Of a DNA stretch of 64,000 nt, positions 8,711 to 16,512 are shown in pieces. Source of the stretch: Niabella beijingensis (GTDB lineage: Bacteria; Bacteroidota; Bacteroidia; Chitinophagales; Chitinophagaceae); assembly GCF_020034665.1 (NCBI RefSeq), contig NZ_JAIQDI010000001.1, forward strand, positions 2,542,001-2,606,000, given 5' to 3'. Under the pieces are notes generated by a model. The model was given only the letters and a program-made list of their open reading frames with translations, was not told the origin of the DNA and made no database searches. Numbering within the stretch: position 1 is the stretch's first letter; every line of letters starts with the position of its first letter. The position numbers were made by a program, and so were the translations under genes.

Positions 8711-9353
8711 ACCGCAGTTTCTCCGCTTCCTGATTCATACGATACGCTTTTTCCAGTCGCTCCATATTTCTTTTATTTTCCTCCTCCTGTGCTATAACCG
8801 AATCCCTCAATTTTGGATTACATGTATAAATTTGATCCACTTTGTCCAGATAACGCTGCATTGGAACGAGGGCTGTATCCAGCCGGATGAGCCTGTACTT
8901 GGTATCATTTTCCTGGAATTGCCCCAGCTTTTGATTGGTGTTGTACCACCCACAGCAAAGCAGGCAGACGGTAACAAAAAGAGCCCCGGTAGCTACAATG
9001 ATCTTATGTACATGATGGTGGTGCTCCAGTTTTTGAATCAGCGGCTCAGCTAACTGCTCACGAACAACAGATAATTCACGGCGCAGTACTTCAATTTCCT
9101 TAGCAGGAAAATTCTGGTTGCCGATAATACGTTCCAATCTATCTGCTTCCTTTTGAACTATTACCACTGTATTATTTTCGGTGAGTTTCAGCTGCTGTAG
9201 GTTCTCAATAACCTGTTGAATTTTCCCATGCTGCTCTTTAACTTCACCCGTCAGGGCCGCAATATTTTTGTTGCTTTCCTGGTACCTTTCAGAAAATTCG
9301 TTCAATACAAATAGTACCGATTCTTTTTCCTCTGTGTTTATTTTTTCTTCCAT
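8667..9353 (-). CDS. coiled-coil membrane protein of the mobilization module
   Basis: Protein of 228 residues. A long N-terminal heptad-rich region (about residues 1-110) is followed by one membrane segment (ATGALFVTVCLLCCGWY, about residues 122-138) and a second charged helix (MQRYLDKVDQIYTCNPKLRD and following). It lies 33 bases downstream of the relaxase gene on the same strand, a position often filled by such proteins in Bacteroidota mobilizable elements. It may anchor the relaxosome at the membrane or affect coupling; that is inference. A frameshifted relative of its C-terminal half lies at 30793-31140. Confidence 0.7.
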   Translation of the reverse strand: MEEKINTEEKESVLFVLNEFSERYQESNKNIAALTGEVKEQHGKIQQVIENLQQLKLTENNTVVIVQKEADRLERIIGNQNFPAKEIEVLRRELSVVREQLAEPLIQKLEHHHHVHKIIVATGALFVTVCLLCCGWYNTNQKLGQFQENDTKYRLIRLDTALVPMQRYLDKVDQIYTCNPKLRDSVIAQEEENKRNMERLEKAYRMNQEAEKLRSGVKQRQKSVGTNK

Positions 9354-9386
9354 AATGATATAGATTTCTATTTTTAGAAAAGTTTA

Positions 9387-10409
9387 CTAAATGCCAAAGC
9401 CGCGTTTTTTCTTCTTCTTTTTATTGTAGCGGTAGTATTGTTTCATGGCCTCGGCTGCAGACAGTTTGTCCGGTGCGGGGTAATAGGTTTTAAAAAGTTC
9501 GGCCATCAGGTCGGCTGCGGCGCTCGCGATCTGGGTGCCGGCTGTACTCATATCGATTAATCCCGAATCAAGTATCCCAGGTATAAAAGGTGTGTGCGAT
9601 GACAAGCGTTTATCAGCTTTTTGCCCATCCGGTCCTATTTGCAGCACCTGTTTTGCCAACAGGATCTTTTCAATGGTGGCTAAGGAATAGCCCAGCTCTG
9701 AGCCTTTTACCTGCACTTTTTTGTCATCAATAAATGTAATTCCCCGCCCTTTGATAACAGTATAGCCCAATTGCTCCATCTTCCCGCAGAAGTCAGCCAG
9801 GCTTGTTGCCTGCCTGAGACAATGCTTCAGGTCTTCCTTCATTTTTTCTTTCCGGACGTCATGTCTCGGCAATAACCGCTGATCTTTTGGTAAAAATTGT
9901 TTGGGGCTGAGCACGGCTGTAAGTCCGTACTGCTTTTCCAATGTCCGGCAGAGCTTGTCCATTTTGTAAAAATTATTACTGGTGCTGGCGGCCTTTCCGT
10001 TAAAGCCCACCCGGTTCGCTACCAGGTGAATGTGCTGCTCTTTGGTGTCGTGGTGCTGAACGACGAGGTATTGGTTACCGGCAACACCTAATTCTTTGGC
10101 CATTTCTTCTGCAACGGATAACCACTGGTGGCGGGCAAGTGTTTCTCCCGGAGCCAACCGGATAGAGGCATGCAACACGGGTTTTTCTACCCGTTTGCTC
10201 AGCTTTCTTACATCGCTGAACTGTTCGGCCAGCTCCTTTTTATTACCATAACACTGGTTATAGGCCAGGATCTCCGCCCGGTTTTTATGGCGTAAACCAT
10301 CCCCGGCCGTCAGCTCTTTTTTCTTTTCATCGGTCAGTTTCTGCTTATCTTCCAAACAGTAACCAATACAATGGGCAAACGATTTCCCTATGGTTATCGT
10401 AGCGATCAT
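9387..10409 (-). CDS. MobA-type relaxase (mobilization nuclease)
   Basis: DNA relaxase of 340 residues that should nick one strand at oriT and pilot it during conjugal transfer. The N-terminal domain carries a candidate catalytic Tyr in HCIGYCLEDK, and the metal-binding histidine motif is QHHDTKEQHIHLVANRV (about residues 117-133), as in the relaxase/mobilization nuclease family (PF03432, MOBP-like). The C-terminal half is less conserved and ends in a Lys-rich tail. Its start overlaps the MobC-like stop by four bases (ATGA), showing translational coupling. Confidence 0.9.
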   Translation of the reverse strand: MIATITIGKSFAHCIGYCLEDKQKLTDEKKKELTAGDGLRHKNRAEILAYNQCYGNKKELAEQFSDVRKLSKRVEKPVLHASIRLAPGETLARHQWLSVAEEMAKELGVAGNQYLVVQHHDTKEQHIHLVANRVGFNGKAASTSNNFYKMDKLCRTLEKQYGLTAVLSPKQFLPKDQRLLPRHDVRKEKMKEDLKHCLRQATSLADFCGKMEQLGYTVIKGRGITFIDDKKVQVKGSELGYSLATIEKILLAKQVLQIGPDGQKADKRLSSHTPFIPGILDSGLIDMSTAGTQIASAAADLMAELFKTYYPAPDKLSAAEAMKQYYRYNKKKKKKRGFGI

Positions 10410-10789
10410 TGTAAATATATTTTTATAGTAGTTGCAATTCCCTTCAACTCTTTTGACAAAATATCCAGCGCAGCACGATCTACCGGCGTTAAAATATCCA
10501 TCACGCTGTTGTGCCTTTTTGTAAGCTGGTTCAGGTTTGCTGCCATGTGATTGAGGGTGCCGGTAAGCAATAAAATTTCTTTGGGCAATGCTTTTTCTGT
10601 TACGACAATTTTTCCGTGCAGCCCCATTGAGCGTAAAAATTCGGATAAGGACATTCCCGCTTTTTTAGCGTTACCAGCAATTCTCACCTGCTCATACCTG
10701 CTGCACTTGAGCGTCAACACTACATTGCGTTTAATAGCCTTAAACGGCCTGCCGCCTTTGTTTTTAACGGGTTTATATTCTTGCTTCAT
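10406..10789 (-). CDS. MobC-like mobilization protein
   Basis: Relaxosome accessory protein of about 127 residues starting at the ATG at 10789 (MKQEYKPVKNKGGRPFK). After a basic N-terminus come an RHH-like strand-helix-helix (VVLTLKCSRYEQVRIAGNAK, then AGMSLSEFLRSMGL) and the MobC-type helix LLLTGTLNHMAANLNQLTKR. It probably binds oriT and helps the relaxase melt DNA. It is coupled to the relaxase gene by a 4-base overlap. An upstream in-frame start would add 13 residues encoded in a hairpin-rich region, which is less likely. Confidence 0.85.
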   Translation of the reverse strand: MKQEYKPVKNKGGRPFKAIKRNVVLTLKCSRYEQVRIAGNAKKAGMSLSEFLRSMGLHGKIVVTEKALPKEILLLTGTLNHMAANLNQLTKRHNSVMDILTPVDRAALDILSKELKGIATTIKIYLQ

Positions 10790-10799
10790 AGGATTGTTT

Positions 10800-10870
10800 T
10801 TATTTTCGAATGCCGCCCCAAGCGGCATGAGCTCCCCGAATCACGCCCCAGCGGGATGAGGGGCCAGCCG
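10800..10870. other. candidate oriT region
   Basis: Directly upstream of the MobC-like gene lie closely packed GC-rich hairpins in an otherwise AT-rich area: GCCGC/GCGGC around 10812-10826 and GCCCC/GGGGC around 10845-10864. Position before mobC-mobA and the stem-loop structure fit an origin of transfer. No nick-site consensus could be matched by eye. Confidence 0.35.
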
Positions 10871-11041
10871 TTTTGGTATTACCAAAACATTGCTGGCTAC
10901 CTCAACGTCGAAGAGGTTTTCCTGTATTTGATCGCTCAAAATGTTCGTCATTTTATTTGCTGTAGGGTGCTTTAAAGGGTATTCAACTGTTACGACTTCG
11001 GAGTTAAACAGCAAGGAGCCAATGTGCAACAATTGGTACAC
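10841..11041 (-). CDS. possible small protein upstream of the MobC-like gene
   Basis: A 66-codon frame opens at an ATG at 11041 in the 375-base gap between the unknown gene and the MobC-like gene. The protein (MYQLLHIGSLLFNSEV and further) resembles no known family, and its 3' end runs into the candidate oriT hairpins. It could be a small accessory gene or chance. The rest of the gap (11042-11164) has a CCCTCC/GGAGGG stem at 11051-11074. Confidence 0.3.
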   Translation of the reverse strand: MYQLLHIGSLLFNSEVVTVEYPLKHPTANKMTNILSDQIQENLFDVEVASNVLVIPKRLAPHPAGA

Positions 11042-11164
11042 CTTGCCATTCCCTCCGATGGGGATTAAGGAGGGCTATGTTACTGGCTTAATCGCCTTTT
11101 TATAATTCCCGAGAGTATTTCTTTTCTGCAATAATTCCCGGCGGAAAAATTGGCAGTTGCTGTA

Positions 11165-11521
11165 TTACCGCAGCTCATCCCTGTTAAAAACTTTCGGATT
11201 ATCTACACCATATTTGCGGAGATTATTCTTTAAGTTCATCCATAACTGGATGTTGTAATCGGCAATTTCGTGGAGATCCGCATTTGTTAAACTGAATGGA
11301 TTTTGTACAGCACCTCCGGTGGTCTTTTTCTGTTGGTTTGAGGAAGACGTGGTAGCCGCGTCCACACTGCCTCCGACATTTTGCGATTCTATGTAGGCAA
11401 AAATTGTCGGAGCAGTACCTTCCCCGATCTGCAAACCGGGCCCTATAGCCATACTGTCGCCATAAAACCGGATCTGTTTTCCTGAATTTAAATACAATAC
11501 TCTTTTCTTAAAATCTGTCAT
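11165..11521 (-). CDS. hypothetical protein of the mobile element
   Basis: Unrecognised protein of about 118 residues when started at the ATG at 11521 (MTDFKKRVLYLNSGKQIRFY); this start leaves a 31-base gap after the primase gene, whereas an upstream one at 11611 would overlap it. A beta-rich N-terminal half (GDSMAIGPGLQIGEGTAPTI) is followed by a Ser/Thr/Gln-rich linker (TTSSSNQQKKTTGG) and a helical C-terminus (LTNADLHEIADYNIQLWMNL). It lies in the primase-mobilization operon, so a role in element maintenance or transfer is likely. Confidence 0.55.
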   Translation of the reverse strand: MTDFKKRVLYLNSGKQIRFYGDSMAIGPGLQIGEGTAPTIFAYIESQNVGGSVDAATTSSSNQQKKTTGGAVQNPFSLTNADLHEIADYNIQLWMNLKNNLRKYGVDNPKVFNRDELR

Positions 11522-11552
11522 TGTTTTTATTTTATTGATTAAAAATGTTTCA

Positions 11553-12518
11553 CTATCTGCCGAGACCCATACCCCGTTTTTGAGCGGGGCGGGCAATTTC
11601 TTCGGGTTCATTTTTTTCCAACCCCTGCTTGTGAAGGGAAAGGTTTTGCCGGGTCAGCCATTCGTTCAGATCAGCATAGCCCTCATAAAGCAGGCTATGA
11701 TCTTTATATTTTGAATTTTCTTTTACAAGCTGAGTCGTACATTTTTGTCCGGCGTTATCACGATCCAGGTATAGGTATATGGAAGTATGCTGCTCCATCA
11801 CCGGCCGGGCTTTTTCAAGAAAAGCCAGGGAGTTGAGCACCAAAATGTTTGTATTAGTGATCGCTGTTTTTTGAATGGCAGCATAGGTTTGGAAATCAAA
11901 AAAACCTTCAAAAACACTGATCTCCTCAGCGCGGTTGTTCAAAAAGGATACGCTTTTAGGCGCCACGCTTCCTTTAAAGTATGCATTACGCAACTCGTAA
12001 CCCCCGGCATCATTGCCAAAACCTATAGCGTAATATTTTCGGGTGTTGAGCTCATATTGCACCTCCCGGCAATATTCCCGTGCTATTTCGAGCGGTATCT
12101 TCCGCTGTTCCAGGTAAGTGATAAGCGCCGGTGATACAATTGAGCCTATGGAAACTACCCGGATCTTTTTCTCTTTGTCAAGAAATGGAGCGCTAACCGG
12201 AACCGTTAGATTTTGAACTGGGCTGCGATGAAAAGAAAGAAAATCCTGTAATTTGTTCAATGCGTCAGTGATACCACAGCGGTGATATTGCATACAAAAA
12301 TCAATAATGCTGCCGCCTTTGCCAACTCCATGATCATACCACAGGCCTTTTCTCCGATCAACTTTAAAGGAAGGACTATTTTCATTTCTTCCCGGCAGAG
12401 GGGATAAATACCAATATTCCTGGTTACGGCTCACCCGGGTATCAGGATAAAATCCCAGAGATTCAAGATAATCGACCAGGTCGATTTGTTTTGCGTCAGT
12501 TGTAGTAATGCGTTTCAT
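11553..12518 (-). CDS. element-encoded primase (CHC2-like plus Toprim)
   Basis: Primase-like protein of 321 residues. The N-terminal ~95 residues match the CHC2 zinc-finger region of DnaG in layout (EYWYLSPLPGRNENSPSFKV and GKGGSIIDFCMQYHRCGITD), but most zinc-ligand Cys are missing. A Toprim domain follows (about residues 190-290): SVFEGFFDFQTYAA holds the catalytic Glu, and YLYLDRDNAGQK the DxD motif. Such proteins in Bacteroidota mobilizable elements prime replication of the transferred strand. The gene is coupled to the HTH gene upstream by a 4-base overlap. Confidence 0.82.
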   Translation of the reverse strand: MKRITTTDAKQIDLVDYLESLGFYPDTRVSRNQEYWYLSPLPGRNENSPSFKVDRRKGLWYDHGVGKGGSIIDFCMQYHRCGITDALNKLQDFLSFHRSPVQNLTVPVSAPFLDKEKKIRVVSIGSIVSPALITYLEQRKIPLEIAREYCREVQYELNTRKYYAIGFGNDAGGYELRNAYFKGSVAPKSVSFLNNRAEEISVFEGFFDFQTYAAIQKTAITNTNILVLNSLAFLEKARPVMEQHTSIYLYLDRDNAGQKCTTQLVKENSKYKDHSLLYEGYADLNEWLTRQNLSLHKQGLEKNEPEEIARPAQKRGMGLGR

Positions 12519-12814
12519 TTTTCATTCGGTTGATAATGAATGTTCTTTTTTTGTTTCACATATTCCAGCACTTCTGACCGGATAAAATAAACCCGGCCGC
12601 CTTGTTTATGAAATGGCAAGCCGCGATTCATCCAATCATGCAGGGTCACCAAGGAAATCCGGAACATGCCAGCGATCTCTTTCCGGTTTAGCAATGGCTC
12701 GCCTTCTTCACTCGTTTGATTAGCGGGTGCGGGAATATTTTCCAGGCATTCTTTCACGGCTTCCCTGATCCACCGGCGGAAGTCTCCTTCATTAGGTAAA
12801 AAAACTGTATCCAT
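12515..12814 (-). CDS. excisionase-like helix-turn-helix protein
   Basis: DNA-binding protein of 99 residues. The C-terminal half is an HTH_17/MerR-like excisionase domain: LLNRKEIAGMFRISLVTLHD followed by WMNRGLPFHKQGGRVYFIRS, a winged helix. The N-terminal half is acidic. It may act as the recombination directionality factor for the tyrosine recombinase at 26747 or as a regulator of the mobilization operon, of which it is the first gene. Confidence 0.82.
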   Translation of the reverse strand: MDTVFLPNEGDFRRWIREAVKECLENIPAPANQTSEEGEPLLNRKEIAGMFRISLVTLHDWMNRGLPFHKQGGRVYFIRSEVLEYVKQKKNIHYQPNEK

Positions 12815-13090
12815 AAAAATTCGTTTTATGGAGGCAAGATGGGTTAGAAAAAAGGCAAAGTCAATGCACGATGAATCGTGTATTTGAACCCATTGAATAG
12901 GAACTGATTAAGAATAGTTAATTGTGATATGTAGTCTTCCGCTAAAGTTGATAGTATTCACTGTGGGAACAATAGGGCTATATTTTTATCAGGTATTGGA
13001 TAAGAGAGCTACTGAATTTTCTAACAAAAAGCACTTTCATTCTTTTGGAGTAAAGCAAAACCGCAGACATCTTGTAACTTTAATTCCACA

Positions 13091-13759
13091 ATGAGTACAA
13101 AAATATTCAAACTATTCATTTCTAAGGAAATTGGTGTAGTGTCTGCAAAATATATGGCTCCGGCGAACCCCAAATGTATGTTGACGTTGGCCCATGGCGC
13201 AGGTGCGGGCATGGACCATTCATTTATGGAGGGCCTGGCTACCGCACTCTCAAAAGCAGGTATTGCTAGCTTTCGGTTTAATTTCCCCTTTTCCGAAAAC
13301 AAGAAGAGACGTCCAGATTCCCCACCTGCGGCCCACCAGACAATAGCTTCGGCAATAACAAAAGCCCATGAATTGCATCCTAAACTACCGTTATTTGTCG
13401 CTGGAAAATCGTTTGGAGGAAGAATGAGTTCACAATATCTATCGGCCTATCCGAAGAGCGCGGTTAAAGGAATTATCTTTTACGGATTTCCACTACACCC
13501 TTCCAGCAAACCTTCTACGGATCGGGCAGACCATCTGAAAACGCTCAAAATTCCTACACTTTTCTTACAAGGAAGCAAAGACGCTTTGGCTATGTGGGCG
13601 TTAATTGAACCCGTATGTAAATCCTTAAAAAAGGCAACCCTTGTGAGATTTGAAGGCGCGGATCACTCTTTTAAAGCAGGAAAAACGAATATAATCCCAT
13701 TACTGGTGGAGGAAACGAATAATTGGATAGAAAAAACATTGAATAACGCTCCTGCGTGA
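13091..13759 (+). CDS. alpha/beta hydrolase (KANL3/TEX30-like family)
   Basis: Soluble hydrolase of 222 residues. The oxyanion region is LAHGAGAGMDHSF near residue 33, the nucleophile elbow is VAGKSFGGRM (Ser about residue 108), the acid is in LQGSKDAL and the His in EGADHSFK. This is the order seen in the small KANL3/TEX30-like alpha/beta hydrolases related to dienelactone hydrolases. Substrate is unknown. It is the first cargo gene next to the mobilization module and transcribed away from it, with 276 bases of gene-free DNA in between. Confidence 0.82.
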   Translation: MSTKIFKLFISKEIGVVSAKYMAPANPKCMLTLAHGAGAGMDHSFMEGLATALSKAGIASFRFNFPFSENKKRRPDSPPAAHQTIASAITKAHELHPKLPLFVAGKSFGGRMSSQYLSAYPKSAVKGIIFYGFPLHPSSKPSTDRADHLKTLKIPTLFLQGSKDALAMWALIEPVCKSLKKATLVRFEGADHSFKAGKTNIIPLLVEETNNWIEKTLNNAPA

Positions 13760-14178
13760 CAAGTGTTGGATCCAATTTCAACGTTTTGTACTGCTTCAAA
13801 CTTCCGGAGATCCTCAATAGGTAGGCATTTATTTAGTCTATAATAATACTTTTGCGCCCCAATATCATCTTGGTACTATCAAGCTAACTTGTTAGCGTCT
13901 TTAGCTTTTCCTTAATACGCGCAATTTGATTATTTGTAGGTTTATAGGGGTTTTTGGTGCCAAAAAAAAAGTACCCATCAAAAACGAAATCGATTCATCC
14001 TTTTTGAGGCAATTGCGACACTCAAATCTAATGAAAAGTAGCCTCCTGTAGAAACAGGAGGCTAAACCAAAACTAACTGCTTATGAGAAACTTTTAAAAT
14101 GCTTTTTTGCCTTGCTATGTATTGATTATGAATATGTATCATCAAAGGTTTATCAGTTTGATGAATAATATACTTCTG
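13760..14178. other. gene-poor spacer with a strong hairpin
   Basis: This 419-base AT-rich stretch holds no convincing gene. At 14039-14064 a perfect 11-bp stem (TAGCCTCCTGT against ACAGGAGGCTA) closes a 4-base loop. Read on the minus strand it follows the N-acyltransferase gene and is followed by CTTTTC, so it is a plausible terminator for that gene. Confidence 0.55.
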
Positions 14179-14718
14179 TTATGCAGATATTTTAAGCAGG
14201 TCATATTTATCATTGTTAAGCTGATCATTAAAAAGACCATTGGTTTCATAAAACTTTGCTACGTGTTCAAAATTGGGAGTAGCATATAAAAATTCTCGTA
14301 ACCATTCACTTGTTGAATAAATAGGTATGGTTTCTGATCCTAAATATTCAATTCCGGGGCCTAGCTGTTTTGTTTTTATCCCCAGAAGATTGAGACCTCT
14401 TACGAATTTTTTATCGCATTCGGCGACCATTACCGCGCCGTTCTTTTCGCATATTGGATAAATTGCCAAAGCAATAAGTTGTTTTAAAAGCTTCGCTCCG
14501 TCTTTTTCAGTTCTGGAAACTGCGAATCGCCCGATATGCCAGATCTCCCGGTAATTATTTTGTCTGGAAAAATTCAATACGTCGATTTTAAACATAGTTT
14601 CAATGGGAAGTGATATTAATCCATCCCACTTTGTAACTTTAACAGAACCAACTATTTGGGAATTTAAAAGAGCTGTGAAAAAACATGAACAATCAAATAC
14701 TGAAGCGTCTTCCTGCAA
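14179..14718 (-). CDS. FeeM/autoinducer-synthase-like N-acyltransferase (N-terminus out of frame)
   Basis: GNAT-fold protein resembling the N-acyl amino acid synthase FeeM and, more distantly, LuxI-type synthases. Visible features are the core segment HIGRFAVSRTEKDG, comparable to the SRFxV strand, then the helix LLKQLIALAIYPICEKNG, the strand VMVAECDKKF, and the segment LLGIKTKQLGPGIEYLG. Such enzymes transfer an acyl chain from acyl-ACP to an amino compound. The frame as it stands begins at a TTG at 14718 (179 residues). A further 45 residues with matching character are encoded upstream to an ATG at 14854 but are cut off by one extra base in an A10 run. It is divergent from the LuxR-type gene. 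It may be intact through slippage, phase-off, or a pseudogene. Confidence 0.6.
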   Translation of the reverse strand: MQEDASVFDCSCFFTALLNSQIVGSVKVTKWDGLISLPIETMFKIDVLNFSRQNNYREIWHIGRFAVSRTEKDGAKLLKQLIALAIYPICEKNGAVMVAECDKKFVRGLNLLGIKTKQLGPGIEYLGSETIPIYSTSEWLREFLYATPNFEHVAKFYETNGLFNDQLNNDKYDLLKISA

Positions 14719-14818
14719 TACATTGAATAGAGACTGTCGGTACGCATCAACATTTAAGGCAGTTTTTGAATGTTGGCTGTAATTCTCATTAACAATAAAT
14801 TCGGCCAGCTTGTAAAGG

Positions 14819-14854
14819 TTTTTTTTTTAATAGGTTAAATTCTAATCGATTCAT
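14819..14854 (-). other. A10 homopolymer shifting the N-acyltransferase start out of frame
   Basis: On the coding (minus) strand, an ATG at 14854 opens MNRLEFNLLKK and then meets ten A (14819-14828). Read with ten A the frame stops 12 codons later. Read with nine A it continues as NLYKLAEFIVNENYSQHS and joins the frame of the gene at 14179-14718 without a stop, giving 224 residues. The tract is thus a candidate phase-variation or slippage site, or a sequencing error. Confidence 0.6.
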
Positions 14855-14862
14855 ACGAAATG

Positions 14863-14972
14863 TAGTTTAAGTAAAAGAAATCTATGCAAAGGGAAGACAT
14901 TCAGATGGAAAGTCAATTACAAGGCCTTAAAAAACCCTCAAAAGGGTAGTTTAAATCAAAAAAATAGTTTAA
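14863..14972. promoter_or_regulatory. three TAGTTTAA repeats between synthase and regulator genes
   Basis: The 150-base divergent spacer carries TAGTTTAA at 14863-14870, 14947-14954 and 14965-14972, all in the same orientation. The last two are 18 bases apart start to start and lie just upstream of the LuxR-type gene. An ACCCT/AGGGT stem lies between copies one and two. They are candidate operator sites for the regulator. Confidence 0.4.
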
Positions 14973-15004
14973 ATTGGTATTGAAACTTTGAAAAACTTCG
15001 CGTT

Positions 15005-15766
15005 ATGGGAATCAGCGTAAATGATTTCTTTCGACCAATTAAGTTGCAAGAAAACAGTCATAATTTAGATTACACAAAAGTAAAACCATACATACAGTGC
15101 GTGCGATCAATGTCTTTAGTCACCTATCAGAGTATCTATTTGATCGATTATTATACACGGGGGTTTGCGTATGTTTCTGATAATCCGATTTTTTTATGCG
15201 GGAAAACCCCGGCACAGGTATTAAGAGAAGGCTATCTTTTTTATCTTCAAAATGTGCCAATGAGTGATCTTGAATTGTTGCTAAAGATAAATGAAGCTGG
15301 ATTTCATTTTTACAATAATATCCCCAGCGATGAAAAAACGGACTATTCCATTTCCTATGATTTTCATTTAATGCAATCTACTCAAAGAACTATTTTAATT
15401 AACCATAAATTAACTCCACTTCTGCTAGATAGGGATGCAAATATCTGGATCGCCTTATGTCTGGTATCTCTTTCATCACATCGTCATTCTGGAAACATTG
15501 AGATTTCTAAACGAGCGGCAAATACGTATTATGAATTTGATATGACCGCCAATAAATGGATTGAACGTGAAAAGGTAAAATTGAATAAGAAGGAAAAAGA
15601 GGTTTTAATTATGTCCGGTCAGGGAGTTACAATGGGGGAGATGGCAGAACGTCTGTTTATCTCACTTGATACAGTCAAATTTCACAGAAAAAATATCTTA
15701 AAGAAGCTAAATGCAAAAAACATTTCAGAAGCTATTGCCGCTGCAGCAAACCATTCCATCATTTAA
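15005..15766 (+). CDS. LuxR-type (GerE HTH) regulator with PAS-like sensor
   Basis: Regulator of 253 residues. The C-terminal 65 residues are a LuxR/GerE helix-turn-helix: LNKKEKEVLIMSGQGVTMGE then MAERLFISLDTVKFHRKNIL. The N-terminal region has the PAS-like pattern common in Bacteroidota LuxR proteins (RGFAYVSDNPIFLCGKTPAQ). It does not show the AHL-binding residues of classical LuxR, so any ligand is unknown. It is divergent from the N-acyltransferase gene and convergent with the ThiF-like gene (gap 5 bases). This layout makes it the likely local regulator of one or both. Confidence 0.85.
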   Translation: MGISVNDFFRPIKLQENSHNLDYTKVKPYIQCVRSMSLVTYQSIYLIDYYTRGFAYVSDNPIFLCGKTPAQVLREGYLFYLQNVPMSDLELLLKINEAGFHFYNNIPSDEKTDYSISYDFHLMQSTQRTILINHKLTPLLLDRDANIWIALCLVSLSSHRHSGNIEISKRAANTYYEFDMTANKWIEREKVKLNKKEKEVLIMSGQGVTMGEMAERLFISLDTVKFHRKNILKKLNAKNISEAIAAAANHSII

Positions 15767-15771
15767 AACAA

Positions 15772-16512
15772 TTATTCGTTTGCAGTCAAAAAATAAAAAT
15801 CAGGAAAGGATCTTATAGGTTTGTTTACTGCAATGTTATATAGAAGGTTTGTGCAGGCACCCGCAGCCAACCAGGAGCCAACAGCTAACTGAGGAGGAGG
15901 AATATTGCTGCCCGTTTTCTCATAACGGTCCAAAATAGAGCTAACCCATTCCTTTTGTTTTCCCTTTAAGTGGTTAAGTAAATAAGCAGCTACTTTTTTT
16001 TCAAAACCAATAGGGTCAGATGAAATCGTAGTTAAATTTTGACCATTGGGAAGTACTACAAATATCAATGCGCCCCAACCAAAATTATAGGGGTGTAAAA
16101 TTGGAATACTCCTTTCCTGGCAGAGTGTATCGAAGAGAAATGGTACAGATGATGTAAAATCCAATGCATTGATGGCAATAGTTTGTCTTTGGATGAAAGT
16201 ATCAATATTATCGTTTGTAATGTAAGATGACATGATTTTTATATTAGCCTCCGGATTGATTTTTTTTAATCGATCCTCCAATGCTTCAGCCTTATAATGG
16301 GCTATGTCATAGGAGTGGTAATTTTGACGGTTTAGGTTAGAAAGTTCGACAGTGTCACCGTCTATGAGGCAAAGGTTCTCAAAGCCAAGCCTGAGCGAGC
16401 ACTCTGCAATGTTACTGCCGATTCCACAACCAGCGATTAGAATTTGGGTGGATTTCAGACGTGCTTGTTCTGCTTCAGATATATAAAGGCTGTTTCTCGA
16501 ATAGCGGTTCAT
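15772..16512 (-). CDS. ThiF/HesA/MoeB-family adenylyltransferase (E1-like)
   Basis: Nucleotide-binding protein of 246 residues of the E1-like ThiF family. The ATP-binding glycine loop is ILIAGCGIGSNIAE (about residues 24-37), followed by LIDGDTVELSNLNRQNYHSY with the conserved Asp and the NLNRQ signature. Family members adenylate a C-terminal carboxylate of a small protein or peptide. No CxxC zinc pairs and no clear catalytic Cys in the crossover loop are visible, so it may adenylate only. No ubiquitin-like partner ending in Gly-Gly was found nearby. It is convergent with the LuxR-type gene and divergent from the cytolysin-like operon. Confidence 0.85.
   Translation of the reverse strand: MNRYSRNSLYISEAEQARLKSTQILIAGCGIGSNIAECSLRLGFENLCLIDGDTVELSNLNRQNYHSYDIAHYKAEALEDRLKKINPEANIKIMSSYITNDNIDTFIQRQTIAINALDFTSSVPFLFDTLCQERSIPILHPYNFGWGALIFVVLPNGQNLTTISSDPIGFEKKVAAYLLNHLKGKQKEWVSSILDRYEKTGSNIPPPQLAVGSWLAAGACTNLLYNIAVNKPIRSFPDFYFLTANE

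Noticed and set aside
14179..14718. Naming the GNAT protein LuxI and the regulator LuxR
   Set aside because: The resemblance is limited to the GNAT/FeeM-type core, and the regulator has a PAS-like sensor rather than the AHL-binding domain. A gene symbol would overstate the evidence.
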